A stretch of DNA of 30,197 nt from JADFNO01 sp965369945 (GTDB lineage Bacteria; Planctomycetota; Phycisphaerae; Phycisphaerales; SM1A02), in NCBI GenBank assembly GCA_965369945.1, contig CBDUST010000013.1, positions 1 to 30,197 on the forward strand, written 5' to 3'. Of the stretch, positions 15,196 through 22,662 are shown in pieces. The notes below the pieces were generated by a model. It was not told the DNA's origin. It ran no database searches and saw only the letters and a list, made by a program, of their open reading frames with translations. The number at the start of each line of letters is the position of its first letter. The first letter of the stretch is position 1. The position numbers and the translations under genes were made by a program.

Positions 15196-16560
15196 ATGGA
15201 CAAGATCGAACGCTATCTGGAACTCGTTCCCGTAATGCCGCTGCTCGTGGGGATGGTCGGTGCGGTGGTGGTCTTCTTGATCATCCCCGCAAAGTACCGA
15301 ATGCCGATGGCCCTGAGCCTGATGATGATTTGGCTCCCGCTGGGTGAAATGGTCGGTTTGGGGACAATTCATGCGATCGCCAAGGTCACGGGCTTTGCCG
15401 TGTACAGCCTTGTGGCGGTAGCCGCGTGGCTGGATCCCGCTCCGCGCCGGCAGACGCCGCCGCTGGCGTGGATCTACCTCCTGCTGGCCGCGCTCGCATT
15501 CATGTTTATCGTGACTGTTCGTGATCTTAGCCTGGCGCTGGCGATTCGTCTGCAATGGATGATCCTGGTCGTGGCCGTCCTTTCGGTGAGCAGGACAATC
15601 GTTGATGAAGCGTCGCTCCAGCGGGTGATCCGGGCCATCACGTTGGGCTTGGCCCTGGCCCTTTTGCTGCCGCTTTCAGCCCTGGTCTTGCAGCCGGGTA
15701 AGTCGTTCCAGGGGCTCGGCCGCTTCTTCCCCTACGACACGAACGCCAACCACATCGGAGTACTCTTCGCCATGGCGGTGCCGCTCACCCTGTATTGGGC
15801 CATTCGCACCCCCATCTTCATCTTGAAACCGATCCTGTTGGGATTCACCGCCGTGGGGATGGGGATGGGTGTGCTCACAGGCAGCCGCTCGACCATGATC
15901 GTGATGATCGGGGTCTCGTTCCCACTGGTCGTATTCCTAACCCGGCGACCCGTGCTGACCGCCCTCGCCGGACTTCTCTTGGCCGGTGGTATGGCCTGGG
16001 TGTTTGGCTTTGCCGAAACTGTCGAGCTGGAGCGGTTCGGATCGCTTGAGACCGGGCGGGTGGACCTCGGCCGGCGATACCTGGAGATTATTGCCGAACG
16101 TCCATTTCTAGGGCTTTTGGAAACCGAGGGCGAGTCGTTTCTTCGTTCGGAGTTTATCATCCAAGCGCATGCGCACAACGGATACCTCGAGACGCTGTAC
16201 GTCGGCGGGATCGCGTACGGGATTCCGACGTTCTTCCTGGTCGGCTATACCGGCCTGTGCACATTCCGCACATGGAGGAATCGCCGACTTATCGCTGCGG
16301 ATCCGCTGTTCATCAATTTGCTCGTCGCGTTCATGGTTATGATTTACGCGCACGGATTCGTAAATCATTCGCTGTTTTACCCGACCACGACCCTGGCATT
16401 CGTCCACGTCCTCCTGTCCGTGTTCTTCATGGGGGTTGTCCTGGATCTGAAGCGAGAGGGACAGTCTCTGGTGCCACTTGGGGATGAAGCCGTGGACCTG
16501 TTGGACGAGGACGATTACGACGACTATTCACACGATGAGGCGGCCGAGACTGCCTCGTAA
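15196..16560 (+). CDS. Wzy/O-antigen-ligase-like membrane protein
   Basis: A 454-aa polytopic membrane protein with about 11-12 hydrophobic segments and the O-antigen ligase/polymerase (Wzy_C) pattern. The hallmark AHAHNGYLETLYVGGI lies at residues ~324-339 on the large periplasmic loop, with His327 and Asn328. A second typical feature is the basic/polar region before it (GRVDLGRRYLEIIAERPFLGL). In this family the enzyme joins lipid-linked glycan units or attaches the chain to an acceptor at the periplasmic face. The last ~25 residues are extremely acidic (DLLDEDDYDDYSHDE), which is unusual. It is convergent with the sulfotransferase at 16633. Together with the flippase it suggests a Wzx/Wzy-type route. 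Confidence 0.86.
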   Translation: MDKIERYLELVPVMPLLVGMVGAVVVFLIIPAKYRMPMALSLMMIWLPLGEMVGLGTIHAIAKVTGFAVYSLVAVAAWLDPAPRRQTPPLAWIYLLLAALAFMFIVTVRDLSLALAIRLQWMILVVAVLSVSRTIVDEASLQRVIRAITLGLALALLLPLSALVLQPGKSFQGLGRFFPYDTNANHIGVLFAMAVPLTLYWAIRTPIFILKPILLGFTAVGMGMGVLTGSRSTMIVMIGVSFPLVVFLTRRPVLTALAGLLLAGGMAWVFGFAETVELERFGSLETGRVDLGRRYLEIIAERPFLGLLETEGESFLRSEFIIQAHAHNGYLETLYVGGIAYGIPTFFLVGYTGLCTFRTWRNRRLIAADPLFINLLVAFMVMIYAHGFVNHSLFYPTTTLAFVHVLLSVFFMGVVLDLKREGQSLVPLGDEAVDLLDEDDYDDYSHDEAAETAS

Positions 16561-16632
16561 GAACAGCTGATGAGCCGCTGTGCACGGGCGTGATCCGGGT
16601 GAGGTTCGAGGCGCGTTTTGCGGCGGCGGTCC

Positions 16633-17619
16633 TTAGCGAGTGTCCGGCGACTCCCGTCGAGGTCGGAGCTTGCCCAAGCCGCGGTTCAGCAAGTCCAGGG
16701 CACGGCTGGCGGCGATGCGGGCGGCGGGGAGGCTTGTCTTGGCGCCGCTTGGTTCATATCCCATCAGCTTCATGCCGTCGGCCAAGGCGTATTCGATCAA
16801 GCCGATCTGGCTCGGCTTCAACTCCTGGCGCCACTTATCTATGCTTGAGGTAAACACCGGCCTCAGCGTGTTGGCCATGTGCTGGTACTGCCGGTCACTA
16901 AACCCGCGCACTTGGCGGTGCTGGTGCTGCAGCATCTCAGGCGAAAATGCCAGGTCAAGGAATTGGCAGACGCGGCGCAGCGCGGATTCGGGATCGCGCA
17001 CAAGGTCCTCGTACTTCACGAGCATGTAACGTTCCGGCCCCAAGGCGTCGGCGTACTTCAGGTGCGTATCGATGGCCAGTTGCCAGCGCTGGATTTTCGG
17101 CCCGATGTGACTCGTGGCGAACGGTGCTTTGATCAGCGAGAGCACCACGGCCCGGGGGTCGCGAATCACGTGAATAAACTTGGCCTGTGGGAATCGATCT
17201 TTGAGTAGGCCAAGGTATCGCAGATGCCCCGGTGACTTCTCACCCACGCGTTGGGCCTGGTGCTTCTCCGCGTAAAGCGTCAGCAGGGCCAGCAGGATGG
17301 TTTCCCAGGTCTTCTGCCCCGCCTGGCACAACGCGCGCACTTCTTCAGCGTTCAGGTTCAATTCTTCAATCCACCAGGAATCGAGCACAGCGTAAATCGC
17401 GTGATCGAATGTGCGATTGTTGTGCAGCTCATCCCGCTTGCGGTAGTGTCGGCGAATCACGGTGTAGAACTTTGTCTCGTTGGGGATGATCGCGACGGGG
17501 TGGCTCGATATCATGGCCTGCAACAGCGATGTCCCGCTCCGGCCGCAGCCAACGATGAAAAACAGTTGATCCGCCGTCTCTTCGAGGCGCTGGGCGGCGG
17601 ACAAATCCTCGGTGGGCAT
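16633..17619 (-). CDS. Sulfotransferase (Sulfotransfer_3-like, type C)
   Basis: A 328-aa sulfotransferase. The phosphosulfate loop is FFIVGCGRSGTSLLQ, residues ~20-34, of the GxxRSGTSLL kind found in Sulfotransfer_3 proteins. The 3'-phosphate site is FIHVIRDPRAVVLSL and is followed by YMLVKYEDLVRDPE. The C-terminal tail is basic (LRPRRESPDTR). Start 17619 is set by GGAGGAG 8 nt upstream on the minus strand; the frame is open 56 codons further but that part is not family-like. A 13-nt palindrome sits immediately beside this ribosome-binding site. It is followed downstream, on the opposite strand, by the end of the Wzy-like gene. Confidence 0.88.
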   Translation of the reverse strand: MPTEDLSAAQRLEETADQLFFIVGCGRSGTSLLQAMISSHPVAIIPNETKFYTVIRRHYRKRDELHNNRTFDHAIYAVLDSWWIEELNLNAEEVRALCQAGQKTWETILLALLTLYAEKHQAQRVGEKSPGHLRYLGLLKDRFPQAKFIHVIRDPRAVVLSLIKAPFATSHIGPKIQRWQLAIDTHLKYADALGPERYMLVKYEDLVRDPESALRRVCQFLDLAFSPEMLQHQHRQVRGFSDRQYQHMANTLRPVFTSSIDKWRQELKPSQIGLIEYALADGMKLMGYEPSGAKTSLPAARIAASRALDLLNRGLGKLRPRRESPDTR

Positions 17620-17633
17620 TGTGAAGGCTCCTC

Positions 17634-17646
17634 CAACAGCCTGTTG
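17634..17646. repeat. Palindrome CAACAG-C-CTGTTG next to a ribosome-binding site
   Basis: On the minus strand the order is a T-run, CAACAGGCTGTTG, then GGAGGAG and the start of the type C sulfotransferase. The stem would sit directly at the ribosome-binding site in the mRNA. The combination of this palindrome with an adjoining A/T run also resembles ends of some insertion sequences, but no transposase is nearby. Confidence 0.45.
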
Positions 17647-17875
17647 AAAAAAGACCCAATGCGGCGCAACCGTTTCGGATCGCGGACCGTAAAGTACCGC
17701 GGAAGCATCGCGGAGGACAGCCTCGACCTTGGGAAAACGCAAATCACAGCGGCAGGACGAACTGTGGATCGCGAGGGATGCGATCATGCGCCGGCCGGGT
17801 CAACCGTTCTACCGGCAGTTGAACGCAATCTTCGACGAGGCAGGGTTCGACCGGTGAATGGAGGGGCAAGCGGAT

Positions 17876-18742
17876 CTATTCAAGGGCGAGGTGGCCGGCC
17901 CGAACATTCCACAGCGGTTCGCTTCGATCCATGATGGCCGTCAATTGGGCGACGTCTTGACCGAGCTCGTCCACGATCAGGCGGACCGTCTCGGCCGATG
18001 GTGGATCGGGTCGAGCTGTTCCCTTGGGCAGAAGCGCAGCGCGAATCTTATCCTTGGCTGAAGCGGACAGCAGCGGCCGCAGGAAGCGCCGATACACGCT
18101 GCTCTTGCGTAACGCGGCCATCGGCCCGATGGGGATCGGCTTACCGGCGCTGCGGTTGTATGCGATTCCCTCAGAAATCGTGTCCGGGCGCGGGGCCACG
18201 CCGAGGAACTTACACACCGAATCCAGCGTCTTCACGCGCGTCTCGATGTAACTCTCGAAATGGATGATATGAACCTGCTCTTGACCGAGTTCGTTCAACC
18301 AGGGTGTGATTTGCATCGCGTATCGGCTGTAGTTGATGAACCTCGGATCTTCTCGAACCGCCTCGTCGATGCCGCAGCTCACGTGGCCTATTGCCAGCTC
18401 GTGGTGGTGGTGGCTGATGATGCGCGAGATCGGCTCGCGCACCAAGTAGATGACCTTGAGCTGTGGTCCAAATAGACGCTTGGCACGCTCCGATACGCCG
18501 GGGATATCCGGCAATTTGGTGTACGCCGTTGATGCCTCGCCACACAGTTGGTCGGTGCTCGCTTTGGCGAAATGCCTGGCATAGGTTGTGCGACCGGCGT
18601 CGGTCAACACATCATCCTCGCACAGGTTGCCCGGCTCCTTGTCCATAGGAAGAAAGATCGCCGGGTTTGCCAGCAGGTCGCGATACAGCGTCGTCGTGCC
18701 CGCCTTCTGCGCACCGATGATCAGAAAATCCGGCAGTCTCAT
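17876..18742 (-). CDS. Sulfotransferase (heparan-sulfate-type, type D)
   Basis: A 288-aa Sulfotransfer_1 protein resembling the NDST/heparan sulfotransferase branch, which acts on polysaccharides. The phosphosulfate loop is FLIIGAQKAGTTTLYRDL with Lys13. The 3'-phosphate site is VIYLVREPISRIISHHHH, residues ~95-112, and IHFESYIE follows. This branch is the one most often linked to glycan sulfation, which fits the island. GGAGGGC lies 5 nt before the ATG at 18742, so the start is secure. A decayed relative lies just upstream on the same strand at ~18.8 kb. It is in the same direction as the type C gene, 256 bp away. Confidence 0.88.
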   Translation of the reverse strand: MRLPDFLIIGAQKAGTTTLYRDLLANPAIFLPMDKEPGNLCEDDVLTDAGRTTYARHFAKASTDQLCGEASTAYTKLPDIPGVSERAKRLFGPQLKVIYLVREPISRIISHHHHELAIGHVSCGIDEAVREDPRFINYSRYAMQITPWLNELGQEQVHIIHFESYIETRVKTLDSVCKFLGVAPRPDTISEGIAYNRSAGKPIPIGPMAALRKSSVYRRFLRPLLSASAKDKIRAALLPKGTARPDPPSAETVRLIVDELGQDVAQLTAIMDRSEPLWNVRAGHLALE

Positions 18743-18744
18743 TA

Positions 18745-18924
18745 TTGCCCTCCGGCCGCGGTGTACGATGGGGCACGGACAGCGACGTCAGTCGCTTGCT
18801 CCCAGGATTCGACCCAGGAATGATCGGGCTTGCTGACCAGGACCATGTCTTGGTATTGCCATAGGTTGGCGATTCCCAATTCCACTCCTTGTTCTGCGAC
18901 GTGATGACCTAATCGGCAAGACAC
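18745..18924 (-). pseudogene. Remnant of a sulfotransferase C-terminus
   Basis: The minus-strand reading contains KPDHSWVESWE at 18799-18831. It matches the C-terminal ESDHTWVESFE of the intact sulfotransferase at 21374. At the DNA level GATTCGACCCAGG is shared on the plus strand. No phosphosulfate loop or other sulfotransferase core is seen upstream, so this looks like the leftover 3' end of a lost gene. The match is short, and chance cannot be excluded. Confidence 0.4.
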
Positions 18925-19175
18925 TGCGTTGTCATTCTATGCGACATCCGTCGTAAGGCCGCACCTCAGGCCAACCCGAGAGCAATCACGAAAGTGAATC
19001 GAGAAGGCCGTGTCCGATACCCCTTTTGGAGACGTCAAGACTGGGATGACGACACCACGCCTTGCCCCTTGCGAGATGCACCCGTCCTGGCACCGGACTC
19101 AAAAGGCGGTCACCTCGCTGCTACCAGCAAAACCAGGCGACGCATTCGAGCACGGTGGTCGCCCATGATGGCAGG
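18925..19175. other. Gene-free part of the 18.7-19.4 kb gap
   Basis: Together with the two gene fragments on either side this forms a 635-bp stretch without an intact gene. I see no further recognisable sequence in it. Confidence 0.4.
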
Positions 19176-19316
19176 TCACCCCCAATTGGCTAGGAGAATC
19201 AGCAGGTTGGCGACGCCGACCGTGCAGTCGCCGTTCAGATCGGCCGGACAAGTGTCGCAGTCATCGCACGGGTCCCAAGACGGCGGCCTGGAGGCCCTGT
19301 CGGCCCGCTTGGGCAT
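19176..19316 (-). pseudogene. Orphan dockerin-like C-terminal tail
   Basis: Minus-strand translation gives CPADLNGDCTVGVANL followed by LILLANWG and a stop at 19176. This is the typical ending of many planctomycete secreted proteins that carry a dockerin-type calcium loop (DLNGDGxVxVxDLLxLLxxWG). The frame runs back only to an ATG at 19316, 46 codons in all, with no signal peptide and no globular domain. It lies ~60 bp beyond the stop of the secreted propeller gene, so it is probably the remnant tail of that gene or of a lost neighbour. The Asp-to-Cys change in DLNGDC and Asn in VANL are deviations from the usual loop. Confidence 0.6.
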
Positions 19317-19377
19317 GGGTGGGGACGGAGTGAGATCGAGAACCCCTCGCCGTTTGGCGGATCGATTGATCTAGTTG

Positions 19378-21138
19378 CTAGCCAACTGTTGTCCAGAAGA
19401 CATGGTCAACGCAATCCAACCATGGGAAAAGGAATATAAAGCTTACCATACGAACTTCGTATCGAGTCCTCACTGCACCAGTACCCGCCTCTACATGATC
19501 CGCCGGTATGCCGGCAAACGTCCTTGCTACGTCGGCGTTGAGCGATTGCGTGTCCGTACCAACAACATCCCACGAATTCGTGTTGAAGTTCCAGAAAGAG
19601 ACTATGAGTTCCAGACCGACAGTGTTCGCCGACGATTCGATCGTAACGTCGATCGAAGCTGGCGAATCGTTCGGCAACGTTCCGAAGAAATCCAGCGTGA
19701 TCGGAGCTTCGATTGGAAAGAGTACGATGCCCGGGTTGTAGCACAGCTTGTCATCATCCGATTCCAGAAGGCTACCTAGGTCGCCGGAGTCGTAGAAACC
19801 GCGGAAGGCGCTGAAGTCGTCGGGACCGACGGTGTCGCCTTCGCATTCATCCGGAATCCCATCGTTGTTAAGGTCAACGCTGGTGCCGTTGGCGATATCG
19901 CAGGCGTCGGACACGCCGTTGTTGTTGCAATCAGGATCGACCGGCCCGCTCGGGATAATTCTGAAGATCCGGCCCTGCGGTCTCTGGCAGATATAGAGCT
20001 CACCGAGCGCGTCCTCGCCGAATGAGGCGTACTTGCCGCTGCCGGGCAGGTCGAGCTGATCCTGGATCTCCTCAAGCTCGATGATCTTGCCGGCTTCATG
20101 GCGAAGCAGCCAGATTTGACCGGATACATAGTCCGTAAAGAGATAGGCCCCGTCGAGGTCAGGGATTGCGCAGCCGCGATAGACGTATCCGCCGATCACC
20201 GCCACCGATTCGTCGGGGGGATTCTCGTACTCAAAGATCGGATCGACCAGCATCGGGTCGGCGCACTCGCAGGTATTCGACGCGTGGCATTGCGTCCCCT
20301 CTTTGCAGTCCCAGCCATAGTTCTCACCGCCACGGCTGGAGGCGGGCTGAAAATTGATCTCCTCCCTCTTCGAAGGGCCCACGTCGCCGAAGTACAGGTC
20401 GCCGGTCTGTCGGTCGAAACTACACCGCCAGGGCTGCCGAATGCCGTAGGCCCAAACCTCGTCCGCACCCTCCTCGCCGACGAACGGGTTGGTGGGCGGG
20501 ATGGCGTAGTTGCGATCCGGCTCATCGGGGAAATCATCACCATTGACATCGAGGCGGAGAATCTTGCCCAGTAGCGAGTTGATGTTCTGAGACTCCTCGC
20601 CGTTGCCGTGCCCATCGCCGTGGCTGAAGTACAGGTAGCCGTCGTTGGGGCCAAAGCCGATCCAGTCGCCGTGGTGCTGTTCAGCAGGGCTCCACACGTT
20701 CACAACGAGTTGACCACTATCAGGATCACCGATCTCGGGATTGGCGCTGACTTGGTAGCGGGCGATGATCGACTCGGGCTCGGGAAGAACCCCGCCGGTG
20801 TACAACACATAGAAGAACCCGTTCGTCTGGTAATCCGGGTGGAAGGTTACGGCCATCAGTCCCCAGGCTTGGGGGTCGGAGTTGACCTCATCAGTCAGGT
20901 CCAGGAACGGTTCGTCCAATACGATCCCGTCCTTGATGATGCGGATCACGCCGCACTGCTCGACCACGAACAGCCGATCGAAATCGCCGGGTGCGTGGGT
21001 GAGAAACACAGGGTAATCAAGGTTGTTGGCAACCAGTTCCGAGGCGAGCTTGAGATCGCCCGCCTGCACCGGGACGAGCAAGGCGAAGTACGGCACCAGA
21101 AGGATGCTGGACCAGGTCAGTGAACGCTTGACGTGCAT
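19378..21138 (-). CDS. Secreted soluble-glucose-dehydrogenase-like (PQQ-type) propeller protein
   Basis: A 586-aa exported protein. Residues 1-26 are a signal peptide ending VQA. Residues ~30-396 form a GSDH/HHIP-like beta-propeller: FLTHAPGDFDRLFVVEQ, EQHHGDWIGFGPNDGYLYF with His155-His156, and GKILRLDVNGDD. In the family this fold binds PQQ and oxidises sugars, but many relatives have no proven activity. Residues ~401-434 are an acidic calcium-type linker (DCNNNGVSDACD; DLNNDGIPDEC). Residues ~440-586 form a C-terminal module beginning FSAFRGFYDSGDL that I associate with planctomycete secreted proteins, without a named function. AAGGAG lies 9 nt before the ATG at 21138. It has no membrane anchor. 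Confidence 0.82.
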   Translation of the reverse strand: MHVKRSLTWSSILLVPYFALLVPVQAGDLKLASELVANNLDYPVFLTHAPGDFDRLFVVEQCGVIRIIKDGIVLDEPFLDLTDEVNSDPQAWGLMAVTFHPDYQTNGFFYVLYTGGVLPEPESIIARYQVSANPEIGDPDSGQLVVNVWSPAEQHHGDWIGFGPNDGYLYFSHGDGHGNGEESQNINSLLGKILRLDVNGDDFPDEPDRNYAIPPTNPFVGEEGADEVWAYGIRQPWRCSFDRQTGDLYFGDVGPSKREEINFQPASSRGGENYGWDCKEGTQCHASNTCECADPMLVDPIFEYENPPDESVAVIGGYVYRGCAIPDLDGAYLFTDYVSGQIWLLRHEAGKIIELEEIQDQLDLPGSGKYASFGEDALGELYICQRPQGRIFRIIPSGPVDPDCNNNGVSDACDIANGTSVDLNNDGIPDECEGDTVGPDDFSAFRGFYDSGDLGSLLESDDDKLCYNPGIVLFPIEAPITLDFFGTLPNDSPASIDVTIESSANTVGLELIVSFWNFNTNSWDVVGTDTQSLNADVARTFAGIPADHVEAGTGAVRTRYEVRMVSFIFLFPWLDCVDHVFWTTVG

Positions 21139-21373
21139 CTTCTTGATCTCCTTGCCTGCGAGGACACTCACGAGATTTTGTGGCGAATGTGGTGCGCCCC
21201 CACGACTCGCCTCCTCCGATAGGCGCGAAGCGGCCTCACCGAACGGTGCGCCGCCGCTGGCGGTGGTACTTTATCGGAAGACGGGACCACAAACAATACG
21301 GCACTTCGCCGAACCTCAGCTTCGGTTGTTGCAACGCATGGGCTGGCCGGTACGCTCGAGTGGATCCCCAGTT

Positions 21374-22282
21374 TCACTTTCCATCGACCGGACCTTTACG
21401 ATGAGAAAACCTGGCAGTCCCTGTGTTTCCCCCCGTGCCCAGGGGCACCTTCGTTCGCCCAGGTTTTCCAGGTTTACCTTCGAATGATTCGACCCAGGTG
21501 TGATCGCTTTCGTATCCGGCCGCGATCAGCATCTCCCCGCAGTAGTGATCGAAGATCTCGGCGGCTTCGTGGGTGAAGTGATTCTTCCAGTCCCCTGCTT
21601 GTCCTTTGCGAAAGAAGGAGGTGCGATCTTCTTTCCCGGGATCGCGCCCGGACTGCTGACGGAACGAATACCGCTTGAGTGACTCGTTGGCACGCGCCAC
21701 GTTCGGCTCCTCGCCCGTCAATTGCGACATCGCCTCGGCCAGCACGGCCGATTCGTTGGCCAGCAGATCTTCATAGTGAAGGAGCGCGACATTGGGGTTG
21801 TCCACCTCGAAGAATGAGCGAACGTGATCTCCCCAGTTGACGCGCGCCGATTGCGTCGAGATCATTTGATGCTGAATGAACGCGGCCAGGTTCTCCCGAG
21901 TGTTGTTCTTGTTGACCAGTCCGGGGAAGTTTCGTCGTTGAAAAGCGGTGAGCCGAGGATGATCGCCCTCCGGAAGATTGCGATTCAGGAAAAAGTATTG
22001 CGAAACGAGCGCGTCGCGCCCATCACGAACCACGTACACGCCTTTGCGGTAGCGCTTCCACACCCGTTCGTGACCGTGAACGACAGCAGGGCATCCCACG
22101 GGGAGCAACGAGTATCGCGGGAAAGGAAGCTGGAGATAGTCCGCGACGAGCTGACACGCCCACGTCGTTCCGCTCTTGGGATACCCCACGACGAACACCA
22201 GCGGAATCGCCTCGGGAAACCGCGTTCCCAGGAACCACGTCACATGGTGAGATATCGCGCGCAGTCGTTTCTTCAGAGTCAC
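21374..22282 (-). CDS. Sulfotransferase (PKSGTTW type, type E)
   Basis: A 302-aa sulfotransferase with the most canonical motifs in the window. The phosphosulfate loop is FVVGYPKSGTTWACQLV (residues ~30-46, Lys36). The 3'-phosphate site is VYVVRDGRDALVSQYFF. The C-terminal RKGQAGDWKNHFT corresponds to the family RKGxxGDWKNxFT that contacts PAPS. The protein ends in a long polar tail after DHTWVESFE rich in Gly, Lys and Pro, which may be an addition. This is the cytosolic aryl/alkyl-alcohol branch (Sulfotransfer_1), so the acceptor could be a glycan, lipid or small molecule. It is divergent from the copy-2 type B gene at 22663. Confidence 0.9.
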   Translation of the reverse strand: MTLKKRLRAISHHVTWFLGTRFPEAIPLVFVVGYPKSGTTWACQLVADYLQLPFPRYSLLPVGCPAVVHGHERVWKRYRKGVYVVRDGRDALVSQYFFLNRNLPEGDHPRLTAFQRRNFPGLVNKNNTRENLAAFIQHQMISTQSARVNWGDHVRSFFEVDNPNVALLHYEDLLANESAVLAEAMSQLTGEEPNVARANESLKRYSFRQQSGRDPGKEDRTSFFRKGQAGDWKNHFTHEAAEIFDHYCGEMLIAAGYESDHTWVESFEGKPGKPGRTKVPLGTGGNTGTARFSHRKGPVDGK

Positions 22283-22662
22283 GTTCGATCGAACTTCCTC
22301 GTCCGGCGGTAGCCGCTCCCAACCAATCCTAAGTCGCCGGACGTCTGAGAACTGATCGGACCAACCGCAGTTTGGCTGGACACTATTCTAGTCGCTCAGC
22401 AGCCTCGGTCGGCGCGTTCATCTGTGAGCGGTCTAGCAGACTTGGATGTCTAATGATCCAGCTTCGCGCGCGACGGAGGGCGTCGAGATCGTGGCCTAAC
22501 CCAAGAACTGACGACGGCCGATAATGGCGCGCTCGTCTGCTCAACAAAGCGTCGCGCTTCATGACGCGCTAGCGAGTATACGATACTCAGGGAGAACGCT
22601 TGAGCACTCCCCGCATCGGTGGCCGTGCAGCTTATGTCAATGAAGGATAACGGCACGACGAT
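22283..22662. other. 380-bp divergent intergenic region
   Basis: Holds the start regions for the type E gene (minus) and the second type B gene (plus). I see no gene. It contains a perfect inverted repeat at 22574-22588, described separately. Confidence 0.45.
22574..22588. promoter_or_regulatory. Inverted repeat GAGTAT-ACG-ATACTC
   Basis: A perfect 6-bp inverted repeat with a 3-bp centre, 75-89 bp upstream of the type B sulfotransferase start. Its A/T-rich core could serve as an operator or part of a promoter. No matching copy was noticed elsewhere in the window. Confidence 0.3.
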
